Below are positions 18,575-28,057 of a stretch of 64,000 bases of DNA, one piece after another (the first letter of the stretch is position 1; each line of letters begins with the position of its first letter). The translations under genes were made by a program, and so were the position numbers. The DNA comes from CAIYUC01 sp963682005 (GTDB taxonomy: Bacteria; Bacteroidota; Bacteroidia; Bacteroidales; FEN-979), in contig OY820914.1 of the NCBI GenBank assembly GCA_963682005.1, positions 930,001-994,000 on the forward strand, written 5' to 3'. Under the pieces are notes generated by a model that made no database searches, was not told the origin of the DNA, and was given only the letters and a program-made list of their open reading frames with translations.

Positions 18575-18955
18575 CTGGTTCACTTTTTCAGGATTTCCAA
18601 AAATAGAGCATGTGGATGACCAATCCAAGATTTTTAGATCATCTCATTAAATAAATCGATATGACAGGGAAAATGCGGGAGTTTTTCCTGTGGTTTTGTA
18701 AAAGAACGTGGATGAGATGGATGGTGGCGAAATCAGGAAATATCGACTAATTTTGATTGAATCCGGAAAAGGGATAGTCAGGTTCAGATCATCTTGAAAA
18801 TATTCACCACTAAGGCACTAAGAACACTAATAAACACTAAGAAAACAGAGGTTTTTAGCAGGGACTATTTCACCACTAAGGTGCTGGTTTACAAAAGAAA
18901 TTTGCAGCAGGATGTATGTGTTTTACTATTTATATTTTCACCCGGATCATGGATT
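18575..18955. other. Intergenic region with CACTAAGG micro-repeats
   Basis: A gap of about 390 bp. At 18805-18850 and 18870-18885 are CACCACTAAGGCACTAAG / AACACTAA-type units, a dispersed family. The half nearest 18575 holds the DUF5916 promoter. No gene is supported. Confidence 0.6.
18598..18628 (-). promoter_or_regulatory. Promoter of the DUF5916 gene
   Basis: On the minus strand, TTG then a 20-bp spacer then TATTTTTG (18598-18605), an exact TAnnTTTG box with a -33 element at normal spacing. Confidence 0.6.
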
Positions 18956-19309
18956 TCAACAGGTTGATTCTTTTTCAATCATTTCGTCAATGACTTTTTT
19001 AAATTCGGGAAGCAGTTGTTTGATCGTCTTATATACCTGTTTCAGGTTGATCCCAAAATACTCATGGGCCGCATAATTCCTGAAAGATCTTGGCAAATGC
19101 CATGGATATTGGTATTTCCCAAGTAATTCCGCATCTATATACCGGATTGCTTCTCCAATAATAATGAACTGATAAAGTACACTGCTGGCCAGCATCCTGT
19201 CTTCAGAAAAGTCGGCCTCACTTTTTCCTTTACAAAAAACCAGGATCAAACCGACTGCATCTGAAATATGCTGAAGTCTTTCAATATCGGATATGCCATG
19301 TCTATCCAT
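18956..19309 (-). CDS. hepT: HepT-like HEPN ribonuclease toxin (DUF86)
   Basis: 117 residues, all helical. It keeps the HEPN active-site motif R-x4-H-x-Y as R77-NYAA-H82-E-Y84. DUF86/HepT proteins are the toxin half of type VII toxin-antitoxin systems: they cut RNA and are silenced when the partner nucleotidyltransferase adds AMP to the motif tyrosine. Its start overlaps the end of the antitoxin gene by 8 bp, so the two are translated from one message with the antitoxin first. The assignment is strong from motif and context. Confidence 0.9.
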   Translation of the reverse strand: MDRHGISDIERLQHISDAVGLILVFCKGKSEADFSEDRMLASSVLYQFIIIGEAIRYIDAELLGKYQYPWHLPRSFRNYAAHEYFGINLKQVYKTIKQLLPEFKKVIDEMIEKESTC

Positions 19310-19892
19310 AGATCTGAATCAAATCCTGGTTAATGGAGTCTGCCGCAAATGACTTGACATACCCTTCTTCCACTAAGTCAATGTTCCGGTTTAACAGCTT
19401 TTCAAGGCCATACTTAATATCTGCATAATCCAGAAGAGTGCCTGTGGCCTTATCAGAATAGGATACCATTAAATCAATATCGCTGTTTTGCCGCTCTTCT
19501 CCCCGGGCAAAAGAACCAAACAGCCAGGCTTTCAATACCCTCCCATCACTTTTCAGAAAATCACAAATCAAACGGATCAGCGTGTCAGGATCACTTTTTT
19601 CTTTCCTGAGATAAAGTACTTTGTCTTCCGCAACCTGCAAGGCTTTCAAGGCAACATCTTCATTTTTGAGCTGATAGACAATGCTATCAGAAAGCCATGA
19701 CACAAGCAGTCTCTCTTCATCCACACCAAAGAATGCTGCCGCTTTTCTAACTACATCTCTTGATGCCTTTCGTTGTCCGCGTTCAATTTTACTAAGAATG
19801 GCCTGGTCTATGTCAAGGATGGAGGCAACATTTCGTAAAAGCAGATTTTTCTCCTTTCTTAATTTGCAAAGGGTCTTACCAAAAGTTTCCAT
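19302..19892 (-). CDS. mntA: XRE-type HTH fused to MNT nucleotidyltransferase (MntA-like antitoxin)
   Basis: 196 residues from the ATG at 19892. Residues 1-65 form an XRE/Cro helix-turn-helix (TLCKLRKEKNLLLRNVASIL, SKIERGQ). Residues about 100-196 form a minimal nucleotidyltransferase with G126-S127 and D138/D140 (GSFARGE...NSDIDL). The MNT part should AMPylate and block the HEPN toxin encoded just downstream; the XRE part should bind the operon's own promoter. Classic MntA lacks the HTH, so this fused form joins antitoxin and repressor in one chain. A possible operator lies 17 bp upstream. Confidence 0.87.
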   Translation of the reverse strand: METFGKTLCKLRKEKNLLLRNVASILDIDQAILSKIERGQRKASRDVVRKAAAFFGVDEERLLVSWLSDSIVYQLKNEDVALKALQVAEDKVLYLRKEKSDPDTLIRLICDFLKSDGRVLKAWLFGSFARGEERQNSDIDLMVSYSDKATGTLLDYADIKYGLEKLLNRNIDLVEEGYVKSFAADSINQDLIQIYG

Positions 19893-19908
19893 TTTGAACA
19901 AATTATAC

Positions 19909-19925
19909 TTGACAAAAATAGTCAA
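19909..19925. promoter_or_regulatory. Possible operator of the XRE-MNT/HEPN operon
   Basis: TTGAC-AAAAATA-GTCAA is a perfect 5-bp inverted repeat with a 7-bp centre, ending 17 bp before the start codon. Its size and position suit autorepression by the XRE domain. This is inferred only from symmetry and location. Confidence 0.45.
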
Positions 19926-20190
19926 ATTCTCAATCTATAATTACTGATTTCAAAATGAATTTTCAGAATTTTTGGCTAATCCTGTAAACAAATCGGGATG
20001 ACAGGGAAATGGCAGGAGTTTTATCTGCCAGCTGTTTAAAAGAACACGGATGAGACGAATCTTTACGGATTAAGACGGATCAATCATCCTTGAATATCCA
20101 TCATTTTCCGTTTTATCCGTGTTCCATTTTTTTATTCCATCTCTGAAATAAATCCATTTTCTTTGCAAAACAAAACCAATAATCATAAAT

Positions 20191-21543
20191 ATGAAAAAGG
20201 TATTTACGCTTGCATTCTTTGCATTATGCCTGTGGATAGTGACATTTTCACAAACAACGGATCCAAAGGAGATAAAACCAGAGTCCAAAACTGAAGCAAA
20301 GCCCCCTTTGTTCGGGATCACCTTTTCCGGTTTTGTAAAAACGGATATCTATTTTGATTCACGTCAGACCATTGGTTTGAGGGAAAGCCAGTTCCTTCTG
20401 TATCCCGACAATGAAAAGCTGGATGCTGACGGCAAGGATGTCAATGCAAAAGCGAACTTCAACATGCTTTCCATCCAGACAAGGCTCGCCGGGACCATTA
20501 CCGGACCTGATGCCCTCGGGGCAAAAACATCCGGTTATATCGAAGGAGAATTCTTCGGCAATACCAATATCACGATCAACAGCTTCCGTCTCCGCCATGC
20601 CTGGGTAAAACTGGCCTGGCCCAAAACAGAACTTCTTGTTGGCCAATGGTGGCATCCGATGTTCGTTCCTGAATGCGCCCCTGCCACTGTGTCCTTCAAT
20701 ACAGGCGCCCCATTTGTTGTGTTCTCAAGGAATCCACAGGTGAAGCTGACGCAATCGATCGGGAACGTAAAACTGTCACTGACAGCATTATCACAGCTTG
20801 ATTTCGTAAGCACCGGACCGGCCGGACCGACACCGGCCTACCTCCGGAATTCTGTTCTTCCTGAAGTCGATCTCCAGATCCAGTATGGCGTAAAGAACAA
20901 TGTCAACGGGAATGAATTTTTAGCAGGTGCCGGCATCAACTACCTGATGCTGACCCCGCGGCTTTCTTCCGATATCACAGTAAAGAAGGCCTACGATACG
21001 GTTATCAATAGTGTTGTTCAGCACCATGACGCTGTGACTGCTTCCTACAAAACAGATGTAAAATCTAAAGGAATGGCTGCCAATGCCTATGCGAAACTTA
21101 AGCTGAAGGCAGTTACCATGAAAGTGGGAGGCGAGTACGGCGATGACAATTACTCCTATACGATGGTCGGGGGCTATGCCGTTTCAAACGTCACGGATCC
21201 CGTCAAAGGATTTGTGGACTATACCAATGTACGTTCCTTCGCAGCGTGGGCGGAAGTGCACACCAACGGGAAAAAATGGCAGCCCGGGATATTTGGCGCC
21301 TACGGAAGGAATCTCGGCTCGACCGATCCCGTGACCGGAACGAATTATGCCCGTGGCAGCAACATCGAATACCTCTACCGGATCTCTCCGAGGATCCTTC
21401 TCAATGTGAATAAATTCCGCTTCGCTACGGAGCTTGAATATACGGTGGCTGCGTATGGCAAAACAAATGAAAAGGCCTTCGTGTATGATTCCAAAGAGAT
21501 CGGCAATTTAAGAGTTCTGATGGGGGTCTATTATTTCTTTTAA
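20191..21543 (+). CDS. Porin-like outer-membrane beta-barrel protein
   Basis: 450 residues. The signal peptide is about 1-20 (WIVTFSQ). The mature protein has many amphipathic strands (FGITFSGFVKTDIYFDSRQ, RLRHAWVKLAWPKTELLVGQWW) and ends in an aromatic-rich last strand (NLRVLMGVYYFF), the usual barrel insertion signal. It resembles the DcaP/OprO-like porins of Bacteroidota. Substrate unknown. The last 16 codons are present again at 28006-28056, on the same strand, beyond three minus-strand genes. Confidence 0.82.
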   Translation: MKKVFTLAFFALCLWIVTFSQTTDPKEIKPESKTEAKPPLFGITFSGFVKTDIYFDSRQTIGLRESQFLLYPDNEKLDADGKDVNAKANFNMLSIQTRLAGTITGPDALGAKTSGYIEGEFFGNTNITINSFRLRHAWVKLAWPKTELLVGQWWHPMFVPECAPATVSFNTGAPFVVFSRNPQVKLTQSIGNVKLSLTALSQLDFVSTGPAGPTPAYLRNSVLPEVDLQIQYGVKNNVNGNEFLAGAGINYLMLTPRLSSDITVKKAYDTVINSVVQHHDAVTASYKTDVKSKGMAANAYAKLKLKAVTMKVGGEYGDDNYSYTMVGGYAVSNVTDPVKGFVDYTNVRSFAAWAEVHTNGKKWQPGIFGAYGRNLGSTDPVTGTNYARGSNIEYLYRISPRILLNVNKFRFATELEYTVAAYGKTNEKAFVYDSKEIGNLRVLMGVYYFF

Positions 21544-21578
21544 AGGAACGAAATAGTAAAATCGCCTTTTTTCCCATC

Positions 21579-24500
21579 CTATTTCTTTAGCAATTCTATT
21601 TCTTTCATCAATACCTGGATGAGTTGATCCTGCTTCCCGATACGTTCATTTTGCTTTTCGATCATTTCCTGTTGCTCCTGCATGGCTTTTACCATGGGGA
21701 CGACAAATTGGGAATAGCTCAAAGAGTAAATGTCGCCGGTTTTATCAATTGCGGAGAAATCGTAACCACAGGATTTGGCAGCTTCTTCCACTTCCTGGGC
21801 GAGGAAACCTGTCTGGCGGATGTTTTGAATATCTTTGGAGTTTAGCGATGCTTCATCGTTATTCACACCCAGTTTGTTATTCAAGGCATCTATATCCCAC
21901 TGATAGGAAACAGGATTCAGCTTGAGAATGAAATCAAGGCCGGGAATGTCGTTTTTCAGATTGCTTTTAAACCGCATATCGGAATAGGTACTCCAGGTAA
22001 CTTGTCCGCCAATCCATGTCATGGAAGTATTGCCGATATGTGTTCTGTTGCTGGCAGCAGGCACCGATGTATTCGCTCCTAAAATAATCGTGTTGTTGTA
22101 GGTGATGGTGCCTGAATTTCCAATCTTTTTCCCAATCCACACATTGTCGTAGCCGGTTGTGATGTTTCTTCCGTTTTCTTCTCCAACAAGGGTGTTTCCA
22201 TAGCCTGTGGTTATTTTCCCACCGGCGTAATACCCAACCGGGGTATTGGAAACCACACTAGTATGTGTAGCATTTTCACCTAAAGCGTAGTAGCCAATGG
22301 CCACATTATTTGATCCTGTATTGTTGTTCGAAAGCGCATAAGCTCCATTAGCAGTATTGTAATTGCCTGTTGTGTTATATTGAAGGGAATTGCTTCCGCT
22401 AGCCGAGTTATTATCTCCGGTAGTATTTGCATTAAGTGCAAAAAGTCCGGAAGCCGTATTCCGCTCACCTGATGTATTTGAATAAAGTGCATTGTCTCCA
22501 ATGGCTGTATTATAATACCCGGTATTGTTTGCGGGGGTGGTACTTCCCATTAAAGCTTCACATCCTACGGCTGTATTGTAAGTCACACCTGCAGATACAC
22601 TGCCATTAAAATATTTCATTGCACCATAACCGATAGCAGTATTTCTGTCTTTGTTTGTATTGTGAAAAAGTGCCTGACTTCCGATAGCTGTATTCCATAT
22701 ACTATATGTACTGGAATAAAGTGCCTGATATCCGTTGGCAGTATTTTCGTCACCGTTTGAATTGGAATAAAGTGCCTGATATCCGTTGGCCGTATTTTTA
22801 TTGCCTGAAGTACTGGAGAAAAGAGCCCTGTCCCCAATAGCTGTATTGTATTGTCCGGTATTGGCAGAAGCGGTAGTGCTCCCCCTGAGCGCTTCGTATC
22901 CCAGGGCAGTGTTATATGTAAATGTTTCAGACCCTATAGTGTTGTCACAGGCATAAAACATGGCGCCATAACCGATAGCTGTACTTCTGCGATTGGCTTT
23001 ATTGGAATAAAGTGCCTGGTATCCGATTGCGGTGTTATCATATCCAGTATTATTGAAATAGAGTGCCTGATATCCAACTGCCATGTTTCTGTTTCCTGAA
23101 GTATTGGAATAAAGTGCCTGATATCCGTTAGCGGTATTTATACTGCCAGAAGTATTTGAAAAAAGCGCCTGATTTCCAATGGCAAGGTTTGATTCAATAT
23201 TTCCTGTTCCTCTTCCGATTGTATGCCCATTGACAAGGGCATCGCCCGCTATGTCTAAATTTTTTGCAGGGGCAGAGGTACCTATTCCCAGTCTGCTGTT
23301 GGTGTTGTCCCAGTGTAGGTTTCCATTGGAACCCAGTGCTGAGGAGCCTGTCCAAAAAGCCAGTTTATTGGCAGAACCTGATCCTGATGGTACGGCTGCC
23401 GTTGATCGCATGATCTGTCCATCCGAAGCAACATACATATTTGGAGAGTTGGCGGTGGAAGCTGCATAGGCTCCCTGGCAGTACAAGGTGGTGATGCTGC
23501 TGTTGCCTAATCTTACCTGATTATTTGCTGTGGCTATGGCGTTATATCCTAAAGCTGACGAATTATCAATATTGTTTGTTAGTACATTGGCCTGCATTCC
23601 TATGATTGTATTCATATCTCCTGTTGTCAGCGTAGTCCCTGCATCGGCTCCGAAGATAGCATTGGAATACCCGATAGTTACAGAGTTTCCCGAAAAATAT
23701 CCTACAGAGGTGTTTTTAGTGGAATTTGATACACCGAAAAGAGCGCTATGGCCTACAGCCGTATTAGATTCTCCTAAAGTGTTTTGGCTCAGGGAATAAT
23801 ATCCGATTGCAGTATTCCCCGATCCTGCAGTGTTTATGTTCATGGCATAAGCCCCATAAGCCGAGTTGGTGCTTCCGGTACTATTTTGGTTCAGCGCGTA
23901 TGACCCTGTGGCGGTATTTGAATTTCCGGTACTGTTTGTATAAAGGGAATTTACTCCGGTGGCTGTATTTGAATACCCGGAAGTGTTGCTGAACATGGCC
24001 CGATCGCCAACAGCCGTGTTATATTGTCCGGTATTGGCTGCGGCCGAAATACTGCCATATAATGCTTCATAACCAAGTGCTGTATTGAAGGTTTCCCGTC
24101 CAATTTCACGATCATCAGCACGAAACATAGCTCCATTCCCAATGGCCGTACTTCTGCTGTTGCCTTTGTTGTAATAAAGGGCCGTACGTCCAATGGCAGT
24201 ATTGTTGCTGCCTGTTTTGTTGGAATAGAGTGATTGCGAACCACTTGCAGTATTCTGAACTCCCGTTTCATTAGCTTGTAGTGCTAAAGAACCAGATGCT
24301 GTATTGGAAAAGCCTGTTGTATTGTTATACAGGGCATATACACCAATTGCGCTATTGTCAGTGCCGGCAGAATTTAAAAATAGCGCCCGATCGCCAATGG
24401 CTGTGTTGAACCGGCCTGTATTGGCAGATGCCGGATCACTTCCCCTTAAAGCTTCAAAACCAACAGCAGTATTGAACGTTTCCAGTCCGTTGGTAGCGCG

Positions 24501-25421
24501 GTCATCTTGCTTATACATGGCTGACACACCAATAGCGGTGCTTCTGCTGTTGGCCTTGTTGAGCGAAAGAGCCCCGGAACCAAAAGCAATATTACTGGCA
24601 CCCGTTGTATTGTCCATTAATGCCGATGTTCCCAATGCTGTATTGCCTGACATAATATCAATTATTCCGGATTTCGTATTGTACACTTTAAAAATCAAAG
24701 GAGCATCATCAATGGTACCAATGAAATTGGTAGCAGCCGAAGTGCCTGCATTGCCCGTAAGCGACCAGCCTGGAGTTGGAGTAGCCAGCGATGAAGGCAT
24801 CCATTGTGTTCCGTTCCATTGCAGCACCTGATTGATTGCGGGTATTGTTGCAGACACATCTCTTCCCTGTATTTTCACCACAGTCAACGCACTGCTACCC
24901 GTGGCATCGCCGGTATGGGTAGCATTGGGCTGGGTATTGGTAATGGTGTTGCCTGTCACATCAATGCCGGTCCCGCCGGTATAGGTTCCGCCGCCACTGC
25001 CTGATTCTTTTGAATAAAGCGAATATGGCACAGAAAGCAACTGCGAGGTTCCCATGGTTTCATAGGCGCTGCCACCGGCGGCATCCATCTCGGTTTTGAG
25101 ATAATAACTGCTGCTGCCCCAGCTTATCGTGCTGAAGGTCCCGGAAACTGGCGTCCCGCCGCCAACGTTGAGGGTGACCTGCCCAAAAGCGTTGGTGGTT
25201 TTGGCATGGGTTTCCACATATACCGTCGTTCCGCTCTCCGATCCCTGCAGGATGCTGATGCGGAAGGTAACACTTTGATTGGCCAGCAGATTGCCTGAAG
25301 CATTGCGGGCAACAGCCTGGTAATTAAAGTTTTCGGGCGCTTGTGCAAACAGACTTCCCAGGGAAATCAACATGGCTGCGAGAACGGCCAAAAGCGTTTT
25401 CATGGTTGTTTGGTTTTTCAT
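21579..25421 (-). CDS. Giant 17-residue-repeat surface protein with S74 chaperone/autoprotease tail (copy 1)
   Basis: About 1280 residues. The start is uncertain because a short duplication gives two equal ATG contexts (25421 and 25403). After the signal peptide (LLAVLAAMLISLGSLFAQ) comes a domain shared with many Bacteroidota secreted proteins (FNYQAVARNASGNLLANQ). A long array of units patterned NTAxGxxALxxNTTGxx follows, about 17 residues each, reminiscent of YadA/Hep_Hag head repeats. Irregular blocks (NSRSTAIGxGAMxxADDR) interrupt it. The last 140 or so residues are a peptidase S74 domain with the Ser of TYSDMRFK as nucleophile, GFLAQEVEEAAK, and a terminal coiled coil. S74 domains trimerise fibres and cut themselves off. 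A trimeric adhesin-like fibre is the inferred role. Confidence 0.85.
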   Translation of the reverse strand: MKNQTTMKTLLAVLAAMLISLGSLFAQAPENFNYQAVARNASGNLLANQSVTFRISILQGSESGTTVYVETHAKTTNAFGQVTLNVGGGTPVSGTFSTISWGSSSYYLKTEMDAAGGSAYETMGTSQLLSVPYSLYSKESGSGGGTYTGGTGIDVTGNTITNTQPNATHTGDATGSSALTVVKIQGRDVSATIPAINQVLQWNGTQWMPSSLATPTPGWSLTGNAGTSAATNFIGTIDDAPLIFKVYNTKSGIIDIMSGNTALGTSALMDNTTGASNIAFGSGALSLNKANSRSTAIGVSAMYKQDDRATNGLETFNTAVGFEALRGSDPASANTGRFNTAIGDRALFLNSAGTDNSAIGVYALYNNTTGFSNTASGSLALQANETGVQNTASGSQSLYSNKTGSNNTAIGRTALYYNKGNSRSTAIGNGAMFRADDREIGRETFNTALGYEALYGSISAAANTGQYNTAVGDRAMFSNTSGYSNTATGVNSLYTNSTGNSNTATGSYALNQNSTGSTNSAYGAYAMNINTAGSGNTAIGYYSLSQNTLGESNTAVGHSALFGVSNSTKNTSVGYFSGNSVTIGYSNAIFGADAGTTLTTGDMNTIIGMQANVLTNNIDNSSALGYNAIATANNQVRLGNSSITTLYCQGAYAASTANSPNMYVASDGQIMRSTAAVPSGSGSANKLAFWTGSSALGSNGNLHWDNTNSRLGIGTSAPAKNLDIAGDALVNGHTIGRGTGNIESNLAIGNQALFSNTSGSINTANGYQALYSNTSGNRNMAVGYQALYFNNTGYDNTAIGYQALYSNKANRRSTAIGYGAMFYACDNTIGSETFTYNTALGYEALRGSTTASANTGQYNTAIGDRALFSSTSGNKNTANGYQALYSNSNGDENTANGYQALYSSTYSIWNTAIGSQALFHNTNKDRNTAIGYGAMKYFNGSVSAGVTYNTAVGCEALMGSTTPANNTGYYNTAIGDNALYSNTSGERNTASGLFALNANTTGDNNSASGSNSLQYNTTGNYNTANGAYALSNNNTGSNNVAIGYYALGENATHTSVVSNTPVGYYAGGKITTGYGNTLVGEENGRNITTGYDNVWIGKKIGNSGTITYNNTIILGANTSVPAASNRTHIGNTSMTWIGGQVTWSTYSDMRFKSNLKNDIPGLDFILKLNPVSYQWDIDALNNKLGVNNDEASLNSKDIQNIRQTGFLAQEVEEAAKSCGYDFSAIDKTGDIYSLSYSQFVVPMVKAMQEQQEMIEKQNERIGKQDQLIQVLMKEIELLKK

Positions 25422-25483
25422 GGTTGTTTGGTTTTGGTGTACGTGTTTATCCTTATAATGAAAAATATCGAAGTTATCTGTGG

Positions 25484-25750
25484 TCATAAGATTTTAAACC
25501 CGGTGTATCCGACCACTCTATCCTCTTGAATATAAAGTGTTTCGATCTGGCTACCGGCAGGCCCTTTTTTACACCATGCGGTAAAGCCCTCAAGGTTAAT
25601 TTCTTCCCCTTCGGCGCTGATCAAGATCGTCCCGTTGACCTGCTTTACCTCGCCGCTGATCTGCATTTCGCGTGCACCCCAAAGCACAAAAAGTCTGAAA
25701 CCAGTGTTCTCGACCTTTCCCGTCAAAATCATTTGCAAATGCCTGATCAT
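25484..25750 (-). CDS. Acylphosphatase-like protein, probably catalytically altered
   Basis: 88 residues with the acylphosphatase fold pattern LTGKVENTGFRLFV (Arg19 equals the phosphate-binding Arg) and GYTGFKIL at the end. The family's catalytic Asn in WVRN, 18 residues after the Arg, is Gln37 here (GEVKQVNG), so hydrolysis of acyl phosphates is doubtful. It sits between the TPR-LuxR regulator and the giant S74 protein on the same strand. Confidence 0.75.
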   Translation of the reverse strand: MIRHLQMILTGKVENTGFRLFVLWGAREMQISGEVKQVNGTILISAEGEEINLEGFTAWCKKGPAGSQIETLYIQEDRVVGYTGFKIL

Positions 25751-25935
25751 AATCTCTGGCGATTTTTTTCAGTAAATGTATCCCGCGAAGGGGCGCCAGC
25801 CAAATATTGAGGATAGACAAACAATAGACAACCATAAACACGTTGGATTGCAACGTGTTATGTATTTAAAATTGCTAATAAATATGGTGATTCCCTTGAA
25901 AAAGAGTCATTCAGGCAGTCTGAAAACCCGCCTGT

Positions 25936-27936
25936 TTATAACGTCATGATGAACTCATCGAGGGTTACCTGGGCATCCAGGTTGAATTTCTTCTTTAAAC
26001 GATAGCGACTGGTATTGACCGATTCGGGGGCGATATTCAACAACCGTGATATTTCTTTCGTTGAAAGATTGAGTTTGATGTACGCACAAAGTTGCATATC
26101 ATTTTGGGTGAGGCGCGCATCTTTATCTCGCAGGTTCTCAAAGAAGGTGGTATGAATGGACTCAAAATGAATTTTAAACTGATCCCATTGGTCTTCCAGA
26201 TCGGTTTGTTTATCAATTTCTCCGATGATGGCTTTCACCTCGGTGTTTTTCGCATCGGGGAACCTGGCTTTTATCTGTTCGGCTAAACTCCGGAGCTTCT
26301 CAAAAATTTCGTTCTTATTGGCAATCAGCATCGCCGCCGAGGTAAGTTCGTGGTTTTTTTGTTCAATGCTCACAGCCTGCAATCGCTTGATTTCTTCCTC
26401 TGCGAATAGCAACTCCTGCAAGTGGCTGTTATGTTTTTCAATGGTGTCAATTTTCAAACGGGATAGTTCAGACTCCTTTATGAAAAGAATTTTACTTTGC
26501 CTCAACGACTTGCGCTTAACGGAAAATGCCCAGAAAAAAGTCCCTGAAAGGACGATCAGTATGGCAATGGCTGCTATCGAAAAACGAAATGTCCGCTGAT
26601 GGTTCTCATTTTCTTCCAACAGCACAAGGTTCTCTTTCTCTTTTTTTTCGGTCTCATATTTCACTTCAAACTCATTGATTTGTTTTGCACTGTTTTCTGA
26701 AAACAACGAATCGTGAATGGCCTTATATTGTTCATGATACATGAGAGCTCCGGCATAATTTTTCTGTACTTTTTTCAAATGATAAAGCTGCTGAACAGCC
26801 GTCAACTCCTCAGGACGCATCTGCAACGACCGGGCAATCCGGAGTCCTTCCAAAAAATCCTTTTCAGCTTGTGCAAAATTTCGAATATCCTCATAGAGTT
26901 CACCCCGTTGTATCATCAATCCTGCGATCTTGAAATTCATTTTCAGATTCTCGTAGATTTTCAGCGCTTCGTTGTAATAAGTTAGTGCTTTCTTCGGTTC
27001 GCTTATTGAACGGTATGCGTATCCAAGTCCCTGCAGGCGAATGGCAACTTTCGATGGGTTATTGAGCCTGCGGTCGATCTTCAGAGCTTCTTCAAGCGAA
27101 TTTATAGCATCCTGATGCCTGTTAAGGGCAATATAAACCCTGCTGAGATTGCCGAGCCGTATGGAGATTTTCGATTCTTCACCTTTCTTCCGATCCTGGC
27201 TTAAAGCAAGCTCGAGATACTCGCGTGCTTTTTCAAATTTCTTCCAGGCAAAATAAACCATGCCAATTGAGTTATAACTGGTCGAAATATTGGCCTCATT
27301 TCGGGTGATCTTGTCGAGCTGAAGCGTCCGCATGAAACAATTGATAGATTTGGCGTAATCGCCCATTATATTGTAATTCAGCCCCATATTTGAGTAATTG
27401 GTTGCCATTTCAGCAGTATCGTTTCTTTCAATACTCATCTTCAGGGCAAGCTGAAAGTATTCATTCGATTTAGTGAAATTGCCCTGGATGTACAAAACAT
27501 ATCCTGCATCCCCGTACCGTCTTAAAATACTGTCATTTCTTGGTTTCCGTGTTGCCTGATCAACTTCAGCACTTAAAAGGTAAGTCTCAAGAGATGCCTG
27601 AAGGCTGTCAAGGTAAAACCACGCGTCGGCTTTCAGTTTCAGGGCATCGCTGTATAAATAATCTTCCCCCATGGCTTGCGCTTTCTGAGCAGCCAGATCA
27701 GCAATTCGAAGAGCAATTTCAGGGTTTTCCTCCATCTGCCCGATTGACAGCGAAATCAGGGTTTCAGGCTGTATATGGTTATTTTTTTTGCGGAGGAGTT
27801 GTTCAAGGCTGTCAATATTGATCGGTTTTGTGTCTTGAGAATACAGTGTGGAAATTCCCAAAAGCAAAGTCATACTCAATAATATGTACTTTGTCAGTTT
27901 TTTGCAAAGAGGAGGGAATTTAATAGTGAAACTCAT
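25936..27936 (-). CDS. TPR-repeat membrane regulator with C-terminal LuxR-type HTH
   Basis: 666 residues. An N-terminal signal or anchor segment is followed by about eight TPR units (for example ATNYSNMGLNYNIMGDYAKS), which should lie outside the cytoplasm. A transmembrane helix (SIAAIAILIVLSGTFFWAF) and a coiled coil lead to a C-terminal HTH (LTQNDMQLCAYIKLNLSTKE, then APESVNTSRYRLKKKF). This design is common in Bacteroidota and couples an outside signal to transcription. It lies two genes upstream of the giant S74 protein on the same strand, so that gene may be a target; this is inference. Confidence 0.88.
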   Translation of the reverse strand: MSFTIKFPPLCKKLTKYILLSMTLLLGISTLYSQDTKPINIDSLEQLLRKKNNHIQPETLISLSIGQMEENPEIALRIADLAAQKAQAMGEDYLYSDALKLKADAWFYLDSLQASLETYLLSAEVDQATRKPRNDSILRRYGDAGYVLYIQGNFTKSNEYFQLALKMSIERNDTAEMATNYSNMGLNYNIMGDYAKSINCFMRTLQLDKITRNEANISTSYNSIGMVYFAWKKFEKAREYLELALSQDRKKGEESKISIRLGNLSRVYIALNRHQDAINSLEEALKIDRRLNNPSKVAIRLQGLGYAYRSISEPKKALTYYNEALKIYENLKMNFKIAGLMIQRGELYEDIRNFAQAEKDFLEGLRIARSLQMRPEELTAVQQLYHLKKVQKNYAGALMYHEQYKAIHDSLFSENSAKQINEFEVKYETEKKEKENLVLLEENENHQRTFRFSIAAIAILIVLSGTFFWAFSVKRKSLRQSKILFIKESELSRLKIDTIEKHNSHLQELLFAEEEIKRLQAVSIEQKNHELTSAAMLIANKNEIFEKLRSLAEQIKARFPDAKNTEVKAIIGEIDKQTDLEDQWDQFKIHFESIHTTFFENLRDKDARLTQNDMQLCAYIKLNLSTKEISRLLNIAPESVNTSRYRLKKKFNLDAQVTLDEFIMTL

Positions 27937-27961
27937 TAATTCACAGTAAGAGGGTTTGGGG

Positions 27962-27969
27962 CAAATGTA
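27962..27969 (-). promoter_or_regulatory. -7 box for the TPR-LuxR regulator
   Basis: Minus-strand TACATTTG (TAnnTTTG) 25 bp before the start codon. Confidence 0.5.
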
Positions 27970-28005
27970 AGATAATTTCTGAATTTTCCTTTTATCAATG
28001 ACCGG

Positions 28006-28056
28006 AAAGCGATTGGGAATCTAAGGGTGCTGATGGGGGTCTATTATTTCTTTTAG
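28006..28056 (+). pseudogene. Orphan 3' tail of a porin gene
   Basis: Reads KAIGNLRVLMGVYYFF-stop, the C-terminal end of the porin at 20191-21543 (KEIGNLRVLMGVYYFF-stop). The DNA differs at several third positions (I, G, L, R and V codons) and once at a first or second position. Upstream codons (FINDR against FVYDS) still show weak similarity. The rest of the gene is absent. Confidence 0.85.
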
Positions 28057-28057
28057 A

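Noticed and set aside
21579..25421. CRISPR-like regular repeats
   Set aside because: The periodicity is protein-level (17 codons) in an open reading frame with degenerate DNA; there are no constant repeats with unique spacers and no cas genes.
21544..28005. Autonomous integrative element
   Set aside because: Displaced porin ends hint at insertion, but there is no integrase, relaxase or replication gene, so only a passive cassette or paralog replacement can be proposed.
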